Shown here: piece by piece, positions 43,965-51,260 of the stretch
Layout: every line of letters begins with the position of its first letter
Numbering within the stretch: the first letter of the stretch is position 1
Assembly (NCBI RefSeq): GCF_900107375.1
Contig: NZ_FNPT01000003.1
Location: forward strand, 248,001-312,000
Source of the DNA: Lysobacter sp. yr284
GTDB lineage: Bacteria; Pseudomonadota; Gammaproteobacteria; Xanthomonadales; Xanthomonadaceae
Direction of reading: 5' to 3'
DNA length: 64,000 bases
Made by a program: the position numbers and the translations under genes
The notes under the pieces: model-generated
Told to the model about the DNA's origin: nothing
The model's input: only the letters and a program-made list of their open reading frames with translations
Database searches by the model: none

Positions 43965-44582
43965 TCAAGCCGCCGCGAAGTGCGCCAGGAACATGTCGGT
44001 CGCGGTCTGCGCGACCCGGTCGCGCTGTTCTTCGGTCAACAGCGGCTGGCCCATGGTGATCTGCGGCCAGAACGCGAAGCCCTTGATCATCCCGAACATG
44101 AAGGTCGAGGCGAAGCCCGGATCGTCGGTGTTCAGCCGGCCGTCGGCCGCGGCGGCGCGGATCCACACCACCAGTCCTTCTTCCTTGTCGCCGATGCGGC
44201 CGAACATCTGCTGGGCGCGCTCGGGCGAGGGTATGACCGAGGCGATGCCGGCGCGGGCCAGGTCGATGAAGGATTCGTCCTGCAGCAGCTCCATCTTCTG
44301 CCGCACCAGTTCGAGCAACTGGGCGCGCAGCGGTCGGTCGGCGCGGTAGGCCTGTTCCGGCGAGGCCAGGGTGCGTTCCATCAACTGCCGCAGGATGTGC
44401 GCGAACAGCACTTCCTTGCTCGGGAAGTGGTTGTAGACGGTGCGCTTGGAGACCCCGGCGCTGGCCGCGACGCGGTCCATGCTGGTGGCCTCGTAGCCGG
44501 CCTGGCGGAACTCGACGATGGCCGCGTCGAGGATGGCGGCGCGCTTGCGGTCGGTCAGGCGGGCAGGGGCGGGGGTAGGCAT
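43965..44582 (-). CDS. TetR/AcrR-family repressor
   Basis: A 205-aa regulator with an N-terminal TetR DNA-binding domain: RAAILDAAIVEFRQAGYEATSMDRVAAS, then AGVSKRTVYNHFPSKEVLF at residues about 42-60. An all-helical ligand-binding domain follows. It faces the metallo-beta-lactamase-fold gene across a 148-base gap with several palindromes and is probably autoregulated there. The ligand is unknown. It converges with the XRE gene across a 39-base GC-rich gap. Confidence 0.88.
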   Translation of the reverse strand: MPTPAPARLTDRKRAAILDAAIVEFRQAGYEATSMDRVAASAGVSKRTVYNHFPSKEVLFAHILRQLMERTLASPEQAYRADRPLRAQLLELVRQKMELLQDESFIDLARAGIASVIPSPERAQQMFGRIGDKEEGLVVWIRAAAADGRLNTDDPGFASTFMFGMIKGFAFWPQITMGQPLLTEEQRDRVAQTATDMFLAHFAAA

Positions 44583-44596
44583 GACGGCAAGGTTAC

Positions 44597-44643
44597 ACCC
44601 ATGGGTTTACTTTTTCAAAAAGTACACTACACTGGGCAGTGTA
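44597..44643. promoter_or_regulatory. Palindrome cluster, candidate TetR operators and promoter
   Basis: Three dyads occur within 47 bases: ACCCATGGGT (44597-44606), TACTTTTTCAAAAAGTA (44608-44624, perfect) and TACACT-GGGC-AGTGTA (44628-44643). TTTACT (44606) and TACACT (44628), 16 bases apart, could be the -35 and -10 of the plus-strand gene, so repressor binding would block it. The region also covers the tetR promoter side. Confidence 0.7.
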
Positions 44644-44730
44644 AGTATTCAGGCGGGCCTGGAAGCCCGCCCTGCAACGCTTCCAGCCCCCCGTCTTCGC
44701 CGCCCCAGCCTGCCCATCGGAGCCACGATC

Positions 44731-45834
44731 GTGAGCACCTGCCTGCCGTTCGCCGCCAAGCCCCGCCCGTCCACGGCCGACTACGCCGATTCGCCGCAGT
44801 TCGCCGACGGCCGTTTCCACAACGTCGTCCCGCGCCCGGCCACCGGCCTGCGCAAGCTGCTGCGGATCATCGCCGACGCGCTGTGGAACAAGCCCGCCGA
44901 CGCGGTCCCGGCCGCGGCGCCGGCGGTGCTCGCGCTCACCGCGCGGCAACTGGCGCAGGCGCCCGACCGCAGCCTGTTCCGGCTCGGCCACTCGACCGTA
45001 TTGATCAAGCTGCGCGGCGGCTGGTGGATCACCGACCCGGTGTTCGCGCAGCGCGCCTCGCCGGTGCAGTGGCTCGGGCCCAAGCGCTTCCACGCGCCGC
45101 CGATCGCGCTGGCGGATTTGCCGCCGCTGCGCGGGGTGATCCTCTCGCACGATCATTTCGACCACCTCGACCGCGCCACCGTGCTGGAACTGGCCAAGAC
45201 CGCCGGCGTGTTCCTGACCCCGCTGGGCGTCGGCGACCGCCTGGTCGGCTGGGGCGTGGACCCGGCCAAGGTGCGCCAGTTCGACTGGTGGCAGGGCACC
45301 CGCATCGACGGCGTGCGTTTCGTCGCCACGCCCGCGCAGCACTTTTCCGGCCGCGGCCTGCTCGACGGCGACACGACCCTGTGGGCGTCGTGGACGATCC
45401 TCGACGACGCCGGCGAGGGCGACCCGCTGCGGCTGTTCTTCAGCGGCGACACCGGCTACTTCGCCGGTTTCGCCGAGATCGGCCGCCGCTACGGGCCGTT
45501 CGACGTCACTTTGCTGGAAACCGGCGCCTACGACGCCAACTGGCCGCACGTGCACATGCAGCCGGAACAGACGGTGCAGGCGCACCTGGACCTGCGCGGC
45601 CGCTGGCTGCTGCCGATCCACAACGGCACCTTCGACCTGGCCCTGCATCCGTGGACGGAGCCGTTCGAGCGGGTGTCGGCCCTGGCCGCGCAGCGCGGCG
45701 TGGCCCTGAGCACGCCGCGCATGGGCGAACGCGTCGACCTGCAGTCGCCGGCGCCGACCGCGCCGTGGTGGCGCGAGGCCGACGCCGCCGAACCCTTCGC
45801 CACCGACCTGACCGAACAGGAGTCCGCGCCATGA
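44731..45834 (+). CDS. Metallo-beta-lactamase-fold hydrolase (UlaG/NAPE-PLD-like)
   Basis: A 367-aa protein. The metal-binding motif HDHFDH is at residues 140-145, preceded by GHSTVLIK and TDPVF, and later by PAQHFSGRGL and FFSGDTGYF. This is the pattern of RomA/NAPE-PLD-like hydrolases that act on phosphodiesters or lipids. There is no signal peptide. The start is GTG 44731 with GGAG upstream; in-frame upstream codons run through the operators. It is followed in an ATGA overlap by a small gene. Probably controlled by the divergent TetR. Confidence 0.83.
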   Translation: MSTCLPFAAKPRPSTADYADSPQFADGRFHNVVPRPATGLRKLLRIIADALWNKPADAVPAAAPAVLALTARQLAQAPDRSLFRLGHSTVLIKLRGGWWITDPVFAQRASPVQWLGPKRFHAPPIALADLPPLRGVILSHDHFDHLDRATVLELAKTAGVFLTPLGVGDRLVGWGVDPAKVRQFDWWQGTRIDGVRFVATPAQHFSGRGLLDGDTTLWASWTILDDAGEGDPLRLFFSGDTGYFAGFAEIGRRYGPFDVTLLETGAYDANWPHVHMQPEQTVQAHLDLRGRWLLPIHNGTFDLALHPWTEPFERVSALAAQRGVALSTPRMGERVDLQSPAPTAPWWREADAAEPFATDLTEQESAP

Positions 45835-46079
45835 GATTGCAATTGCACGAGTCCCTCGACGCGGACGCCATGCGCGGGATCGTCGCGGCGGTGCTGCGCG
45901 CCGACATCGGCAGCCGGATCAACTTCGAACGCGACCTGGAGCGCGGCGCGCCGATCGTGCGGGTCGAGAACTGGCTCACCGTGGCCGAAACGGTGGCGGC
46001 GATCGCGCGCAGCGGGTATTCGGTCGCGGCGGTGGTGGACGAGTCCAACGATGCGCCCGGCCGGCCGGCGCAGCGCTGA
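45831..46079 (+). CDS. Small protein with HMA-like fold lacking metal cysteines
   Basis: An 82-aa protein coupled to the metallo-beta-lactamase-fold gene by a 4-base overlap. The beta-alpha-beta-beta-alpha-beta pattern (IGSRINFERDLERGAPIVRVENWLTVAETVAAIARSGYSV, shown here only as the outer limits of residues 27-66) resembles a heavy-metal-associated domain, but there is no CxxC. It is probably a partner of the hydrolase. Fold by pattern only; function unknown. Confidence 0.6.
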   Translation: MRLQLHESLDADAMRGIVAAVLRADIGSRINFERDLERGAPIVRVENWLTVAETVAAIARSGYSVAAVVDESNDAPGRPAQR

Positions 46080-46133
46080 GGCGACGGCGTTGCGCGTCGC
46101 CGCCGGCGCGACGCGCGGCGCGGACGCGCCGGC

Positions 46134-47129
46134 TCAGCCGCGCTCGGCGGCGAGGCTGCGTTCCCAGGCCAGCGCGCTGGCGACGATCAGGTCGATGTCG
46201 TCGCAACGCGGCGACCAGCCGAGCACGCGGCGGATCTTCGCCGCGTCGGCGATCAGCGACGGCGCGTCGCCGATCCGGCGCGGATGCTCGACCACCGGGA
46301 TCGGCGCGCCGTGGGCGCGCTCGACCGCGCGCAGCACCTCGCGCACCGACGCGCCGCGCCCGTAGCCGCAGTTGAGCACGATCGACTCGCCGCCCCCGCG
46401 CAGATAGTCCAGCGCGTCGGTGTGCGCGCGCGCCAGGTCGTCGACGTGGATGTAGTCGCGCACGCCGGTGCCGTCCGGGGTGGCGAAGTCGGTGCCGTAC
46501 ACCGCGATGCACTCGCGCTGCCCGGTCGCCACTTCGCAGGCGGCCTTGATCAGCAAGGTGGCGTTGCGGGTGCGGTGGCCGGTGCGGCCGCGGGTGTCGC
46601 TGCCGGCGACGTTGAAGTAGCGCAGCACCGCGTAGCGCAGCCCGCTGGCGGCGGACAGGTCGCGCAGCATCCACTCGCTCATCAGCTTGGACGCGCCGTA
46701 GGGATTGATCGGCGCGGTCGGCGTGTCCTCGCGGGCGATGCCCGAGGCGGGCATGCCGTAGACCGCGGCCGACGAAGAGAACACGAACCGGCTCACCCCG
46801 GCCTGGGCGCAGCACGCCAGCAGGGTGTGGGTGGCGCAGGTGTTGCCGGCGTAGTAGCGCAGCGGGTCGCGCACCGATTCCGGGGCGATGGTGCGCCCGG
46901 CCAGGTGCAGGACGGTGTCGATGTCGTAGTCGCGCAGCACCCGCGCGACGGTGTCGCGGTCGCCGACGTCGCCGATCACCAGTTCGGCGCCGATCACCGC
47001 GCGGGCGTGGCCGGTGCTGAGGTCGTCGAGGACGACGACGCGTTCGCCGCGCTCGGCCAGGTGCAGGGCGACGTGGCTGCCGACGTAGCCGGCGCCTCCG
47101 GTGATCAATATCGGCCTGTTCGCGTTCAA
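46134..47129 (-). CDS. galE: UDP-glucose 4-epimerase (second)
   Basis: A 331-aa GalE-type extended SDR. It has TGGAGYVGSH at residues 10-19, LAGRTIAPESV, SSSAAVYG and YGASK (catalytic Ser, Tyr, Lys), then RYFNVAGSD and GVRDYIHVDDLARAH. It interconverts UDP-hexoses. It is only moderately like the first copy, so this is not a recent duplication. It lies 103 bases after the TylF-type gene on the same strand, possibly its distal partner and possibly supplying a sugar for the biosynthetic region. Confidence 0.87.
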   Translation of the reverse strand: MNANRPILITGGAGYVGSHVALHLAERGERVVVLDDLSTGHARAVIGAELVIGDVGDRDTVARVLRDYDIDTVLHLAGRTIAPESVRDPLRYYAGNTCATHTLLACCAQAGVSRFVFSSSAAVYGMPASGIAREDTPTAPINPYGASKLMSEWMLRDLSAASGLRYAVLRYFNVAGSDTRGRTGHRTRNATLLIKAACEVATGQRECIAVYGTDFATPDGTGVRDYIHVDDLARAHTDALDYLRGGGESIVLNCGYGRGASVREVLRAVERAHGAPIPVVEHPRRIGDAPSLIADAAKIRRVLGWSPRCDDIDLIVASALAWERSLAAERG

Positions 47130-47232
47130 GCAAATCGCCCTGGGTTGGGCGCCCGGCGGCTCCGGCCGGGCGGGTCGTGCGGCGCGCCGGCGACGGCCGC
47201 GACGGAAAGCTGCGCTGGCGGCGGCCGGCGCG

Positions 47233-47949
47233 CTAGGACGGCGCGGTCTCCGGCAACGGCTTCCTGAGCACGCCGAGCTTGTTGTACATGATCCTGGGCG
47301 TGATGTTGCGCGCGCGCACGAACTCGATGTAGGCCTGGTAGGCGCCGTCCCATTGGTTGCTGGCCGGGTTGCAGTCGTCGACCACGATCACTCCGCCGGG
47401 GCGCAGCATTTCGTAGAGCTCCGGCAAGGCCTTGCGGGTGGGGCGGTAAAGATCGACGTCGAGCAGCACGAACGACAGCGGGCCCAGCGAGGGCAGGTCG
47501 AACTCGTTGATGTCGGCCTCGATCGCCCGCACCCGCCGGATGCGGTTGATGCGCAAGGTCCGCTCGAACCAGTCCTTGCGGTTTTCCTTGAAGTCCTGGT
47601 ACGCGATGCCCTGCTTGCCGCGGTTGTCGGCCTCGAAGCGCACGTCGGATTCGGTGAACCCGCTGAAGGTGTCGATGGCGTAGTAGGGGCGGTCCTGGCC
47701 GACCAGATCGTCGATGTAGTTGTTGAGGAACACCGTGGTGTGTCCGTACTCGCAACCGATCTCGACGATGGCGCCGTCCAGGTCGCGGGTGTCGGACAGG
47801 CACTTGCACATGAAACACAACTGGTGCGCGCTGAACTGGAAGCGATGCTCGGGAAACACGCGCTGTCTGGCGAGTTCGCTGGTGGGGCCGGGCATCGCGT
47901 CGGGCGCGTCGTCCGTGCCGGTGTCGGCGGTGGGGGCTGAGCGGCTCAT
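47233..47949 (-). CDS. TylF/macrocin-O-methyltransferase-family protein
   Basis: A 238-aa class I SAM methyltransferase. Motif I is IVEIGCEYGHTTVFLN near residue 62, and IDTFSGF and LLDVDLYRPTRKAL follow. VIVVDDCNPA near 190 carries the metal-binding Asp pair typical of TylF-like O-methyltransferases. Such enzymes methylate sugars or secondary metabolites. It lies 25 bases after the HlyC-like stop and is likely co-transcribed with it. Confidence 0.85.
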   Translation of the reverse strand: MSRSAPTADTGTDDAPDAMPGPTSELARQRVFPEHRFQFSAHQLCFMCKCLSDTRDLDGAIVEIGCEYGHTTVFLNNYIDDLVGQDRPYYAIDTFSGFTESDVRFEADNRGKQGIAYQDFKENRKDWFERTLRINRIRRVRAIEADINEFDLPSLGPLSFVLLDVDLYRPTRKALPELYEMLRPGGVIVVDDCNPASNQWDGAYQAYIEFVRARNITPRIMYNKLGVLRKPLPETAPS

Positions 47950-47974
47950 CCATATCCTCCGTTCGGGCGCCGGC

Positions 47975-48472
47975 TCAGCCGCGCGCGGAATGCCAATGCG
48001 GGTCGGCCACGCCCCAGGCGCCGCCGCGGCGGCGCCAGTTCGAGACCTTGCGCGCGGCGCCGTCGGCGCCGCGGTGCAGCGCCTTGATCGAGGACTGGTC
48101 GGCGAACAGGCTGCCCTTGGCGTGGTTCAACAGTTTGCGTTCCAGCCCGGGCAGGGTCACGAAGTCGATCAGCCACAGCGCGTCGCCGTCGGTCCATTCG
48201 GAAGGATGCAGCGGCGCGTCGGGCTGCTCGATCCAGCGACGCTCGGCCTGCGGATTCAGCCATGCCCAGGTCAGGTAGCCCACCGGCATGCTCTGCGCGG
48301 TGTAGAACACCCGGATCTGCCGGGCCATCGCCGCCGGCGCGATCCGGCTGGGCAGGGCGTGCACCGGCCGGTCGCGATGGCGCGCGTGCTGCGCCATCAC
48401 GAACGCGACCGCGCCGATCTCCTTGAGGAAGTCGGCGGAGAGGGAGCGGGGTTCTTCGATAATCGCGATCAC
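47975..48472 (-). CDS. HlyC-type toxin-activating lysine acyltransferase
   Basis: A 165-aa protein matching the HlyC/ApxC family, which transfers a fatty acyl group from acyl-ACP to internal lysines of RTX toxins. His32 (RHRDRPV) corresponds to the catalytic His of HlyC, and Asp103 (WLIDFVTLPG) to its essential Asp. PVGYLTWAWLNP and EWTDGDALW align with HlyC core strands. The start is GTG 48472, decided by GGAGGA nine bases upstream. No RTX protein is encoded in the window, so the target is elsewhere or is something else. Confidence 0.82.
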   Translation of the reverse strand: MIAIIEEPRSLSADFLKEIGAVAFVMAQHARHRDRPVHALPSRIAPAAMARQIRVFYTAQSMPVGYLTWAWLNPQAERRWIEQPDAPLHPSEWTDGDALWLIDFVTLPGLERKLLNHAKGSLFADQSSIKALHRGADGAARKVSNWRRRGGAWGVADPHWHSARG

Positions 48473-48854
48473 CAGCGGTCTTCCTCCATCTGTCCAGCGG
48501 CGCGGGGCCGCGAAGGATCGCGGTCGCGGGTTGCGGCTGCGGCGCCGGTCGCTGCGCGGCCGGGCCTGCGTGGGGACTGCATGTGTACGACGAAAGCTTC
48601 CGTCCGCGAGAGTAATTCAGTCCTCGCCGCAGTGCGAGCGCGATGCGGCCGCGCGTCGTCGCCGTCGCCGTCGCGAGCGCCCGCGCGGCGCGCAGCGCGG
48701 CCTGCCGCGATGCGGCTTGACCGGACATGCGGCCGTGCTAGAGTCGCGACGCGCTCGGGGGGAGCGCACCGACGCGCATTGGCTGGCTGTCGGCCGCGAC
48801 CGCGCAGGCGCTTCGCCGTCGGGGTCCGTTGGCTTTCATAGGAGGAAGGCGGGC
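48473..48854. other. Divergent intergenic region
   Basis: 382 bases between the HlyC-like gene and the next methyltransferase. No supported gene. It holds the ribosome-binding site for the HlyC-like gene at 48482-48487 and a good sigma-70-like promoter at 48717-48744 reading right. Confidence 0.65.
48717..48744 (+). promoter_or_regulatory. Sigma-70-like promoter
   Basis: TTGACC (-35, 5 of 6), 16 bases, then TGC-TAGAGT (an extended -10, 4 of 6 in the hexamer). Transcription would start near 48751, giving a leader of about 100 bases before the methyltransferase at 48855. Confidence 0.55.
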
Positions 48855-49628
48855 ATGTCGTCGGCGCCGTTGACGTTCGATCGCTATATGCGGGAGCACT
48901 ACGACGCCGTCCCCGGCATGTCGTCGGCGTTCGCCGCGCAGGTGTGCGCGGCGACGATGCGGCTGCAGCGCGAACGCGGCTGGGGCGGCGACGCGGCCGA
49001 GATCGGCGCGTTCGAAGGCCGTTTCCTGATCGCGCTGGCGCTGGGCCTGCAGCCCGGCGAGCGGGCCCTGGCGATCGATCTCTACGACTGGCCCGACATC
49101 CACGTCGGCCTGCGGCTGCGCGAGCGGCTTGAACGCCTGGGCCTGGCCGATCGGGTCGAGATGATCTGCGCCGACAGCCGCCGGCTCGCGCCACAACGCC
49201 TCGGCGTCGGCGAGGGCGGGCGCGCGATCCGCTTCTTCCATATCGACGGCGACCACCAGCCGCAATCGCTGGCGCGCGACCTGGCGCTGGCGTTCGCGTG
49301 CATGGCGCCGTGGGGCGTGATCTGCCTGGACGACATGCTCAGCCCGGCCTATCCGGAACTGGGCATCGCCGTCGCCCAGGCGCTGCAGGCCGATCCGCAA
49401 TGGGCGGTGTTCTGCGTCGTCGACCGCGAGGACATCGCCGCGGCGGCGAAGTTCCTGCTGTGCCGGCAGGACTATGCGCAGGCCTACGGCCAGGCGTTGG
49501 CGCACGCGTTCGCCGACCGGGTCTGGGGCATGCAGGCGCAGTTCGCCCGGCACCGCGCGCTGGTGTTGGCGCCGCGCCCGCGGCTGGCGCGGTTCAATCC
49601 CGGCGGGAGCGTCGACCTCGTTCAATGA
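48855..49628 (+). CDS. Class I SAM-dependent methyltransferase (TylF/CmcI-like)
   Basis: A 257-aa methyltransferase. Motif I is AAEIGAFEGRFLIALAL near residue 47, followed by an acidic ALAIDLYDW. FFHIDGDHQPQSLARDL and GVICLDDMLSP are the usual metal- and SAM-site regions of Methyltransf_24-type enzymes. The strong ribosome-binding site GGAGGAAGG just upstream decides ATG 48855. It may modify the peptide made by the NRPS-PKS downstream, though 850 bases separate it from that operon. Confidence 0.8.
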   Translation: MSSAPLTFDRYMREHYDAVPGMSSAFAAQVCAATMRLQRERGWGGDAAEIGAFEGRFLIALALGLQPGERALAIDLYDWPDIHVGLRLRERLERLGLADRVEMICADSRRLAPQRLGVGEGGRAIRFFHIDGDHQPQSLARDLALAFACMAPWGVICLDDMLSPAYPELGIAVAQALQADPQWAVFCVVDREDIAAAAKFLLCRQDYAQAYGQALAHAFADRVWGMQAQFARHRALVLAPRPRLARFNPGGSVDLVQ

Positions 49629-49930
49629 ACCGGCCTCGGCGCGGTGCATACGCGAGCGCATGCTGTCGTGGGCGCGCGCGTTCGCAACGCTGCGCCGCGC
49701 GTCGGACAGCGGCCGGCCATCGGCTCAAACCCGCCGATCGGCGCATCGTTTCGGCGTCGAACCGTCTCCAGGAACGATGAACAGGCTCGCGCGTCGGCAA
49801 CGTTGCGAATGCGCTTCGCTGCGGTCGCGCGCGCCGCGCTCCGCGCGCCTTGACGACGGCTGGCAATCGTACGAGGATGCCAAACGCTGTAGCGAAGCGT
49901 GTGTTTACGCAACGCATTAAACGCAATAGA

Positions 49931-49951
49931 CGCATAGTCAGTCGCATAGTC
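49931..49951 (+). repeat. 9-bp direct repeats (CGCATAGTC)
   Basis: CGCATAGTC occurs at 49931-49939 and 49943-49951, a 12-base period. Related ACGCA units lie just upstream (49907-49925). They are a possible regulator-binding array. Confidence 0.6.
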
Positions 49952-50009
49952 GGATCTCGGCACGGAGCACTGGATGTCTGCGCAGGCGATGTTCGAATTC
50001 AGAGTCACG

Positions 50010-50291
50010 TCATCGCACGCGCAGCCGCACCGCGGTTCCGCCAGCGCCGGGTCGCGGCGCGCAGGGCGCACCTGTCAGAACTGCCAGGAACCGCCGCAGC
50101 CGCGCCGCCTCGGCGGGCACACTGATCCGCAACTCGTGGGCGCCGTTATCGTCGGCGTCTTCGACGCGGCCGCGAACCGCGCTGTCCAGGATCGCGCGCG
50201 CGTCGCCGACTTGGCGCAAGCGCGCGCGCACGCGTCGATGCCGTCGCCCCGCGCGCCTTCGCTGCAGGCAAGCAACTTCGTTCGACGTCAC
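50010..50291 (-). CDS. Possible small protein
   Basis: A 93-codon frame from GTG 50291. Its middle (ARAILDSAVRGRVEDADDNG, then HELRISVPAEAARLRRFLAVL) has ordinary protein-like composition, unlike the Arg-rich shadow frames. The ends are low complexity and the ribosome-binding site is weak. It may be a remnant or a real small gene. No family recognised. Confidence 0.25.
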   Translation of the reverse strand: MTSNEVACLQRRRAGRRHRRVRARLRQVGDARAILDSAVRGRVEDADDNGAHELRISVPAEAARLRRFLAVLTGAPCAPRPGAGGTAVRLRVR

Positions 50292-50477
50292 AGTTCCGGG
50301 TTCCTGCGCGCCTGCGCGTGCGCCGCCGCCAGTCTTCCTGTCTCAGCCCTCGACCCGAGTTGATCGCCACGTGCGGACCGCCGGGCGCTTCGCGCCCGAC
50401 GGGTCTGCGTCAGCGGCGTCCGGCCTCGCGCCGGGCCGGTCGAGATCGATCATCTGTCGTACCGGGAGTTTCGAAGG

Positions 50478-51260
50478 ATGCGGAACCAGCGCTCTTACAT
50501 CATCTGCACCACCATGCGCAGCGGCAGCACGATGCTGGCCAGCGGCTTGCGCGAGAGCGGTGTGGCGGGGCGCCCGGACGAATACTTCGCGCCGCCGGTG
50601 CGGCTGCCGCAGGCGCAGGTGTTCGACATGGACCCGGCGCGCTACCGCGAACTGCTGCAGGAGCAGCGCCGCGCCAACCCGGCCGAGCGGGTGCTGCGCG
50701 AAATCATGCAGGCCGGCACCAGCGACAACGGCGTGTTCGGGGTCAAGATCCACTTCCAGCGCCCGTTCTCGGACTTCCACAACGCGGTGGAAGTGCTGCA
50801 GGAATATTTCGGCGACAAGACCGCCTCGCCGCATGAATTGTTCAGCCGCGCATTCCCACGGCTGTCCTATATCTGGCTGCGCCGCAGCGACCGGGTCGCG
50901 CAGGCGGTGTCGCTGTTCAAGGCGATCAAGAGCAGCGAGTTCGTGCGCGTGGCCGGCAGCACCGATGCGGTGATCCCGGTCGGCGCCGACGAATTCGACT
51001 TCGCCCGCATCCGCCGCCTGGCCGACTGGCTGCAGAGCGGCGACGACGGCTGGCGGGCGTTCTTCAAGCGCCACCGGATCGAGCCGATGGTGATCGACTA
51101 CGAAGACCTCGCCGCGCATTACGAACCGACCCTGCGTTCGGTGCTGGACTACCTGGGCCTGTCCTCGCAGTGCCCGACGATCCAGGGCACCCGCCACCGC
51201 CGCCAGGCGGACGAGATTTCCGAACAGTGGGCGGCGCGCTATCGCGAGATGCATGCGTGA
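50478..51260 (+). CDS. Stf0-family sulfotransferase
   Basis: A 260-aa sulfotransferase that transfers sulfate from PAPS. The 5'-phosphosulfate loop (CTTMRSGSTML, residues 10-20) is followed by GRPDEYF and GVKIHF, and LSYIWLRRSDRVAQAVSLFKA is the 3'-phosphate-binding part. These match the Stf0 (trehalose sulfotransferase) family, and DYEDLAAHY near the C-terminus fits too. Its TGA overlaps the GTG of the giant NRPS-PKS gene, so it is part of that biosynthetic operon and probably sulfates the product. Confidence 0.88.
   Translation: MRNQRSYIICTTMRSGSTMLASGLRESGVAGRPDEYFAPPVRLPQAQVFDMDPARYRELLQEQRRANPAERVLREIMQAGTSDNGVFGVKIHFQRPFSDFHNAVEVLQEYFGDKTASPHELFSRAFPRLSYIWLRRSDRVAQAVSLFKAIKSSEFVRVAGSTDAVIPVGADEFDFARIRRLADWLQSGDDGWRAFFKRHRIEPMVIDYEDLAAHYEPTLRSVLDYLGLSSQCPTIQGTRHRRQADEISEQWAARYREMHA

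Larger units (their letters stand above)
49629..50477. other. Long intergenic region before the NRPS operon
   Basis: 849 bases with lower GC content than the rest and no confident gene. It contains a pair of 9-base direct repeats in an AT-richer patch around 49900-49955 and one weak minus-strand reading frame (50010-50291). The promoter of the sulfotransferase/NRPS operon must lie here. Confidence 0.6.

Noticed and set aside
49622-50071. A minus-strand frame of 149 codons in the gap before the sulfotransferase
   Set aside because: Arg/Ala/Cys-scattered composition, no ribosome-binding site and it crosses the repeat-containing promoter region.
49974-50363. A plus-strand frame of 129 codons in the same gap
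   Set aside because: Low-complexity and overlapped by a slightly better minus-strand frame; no ribosome-binding site.
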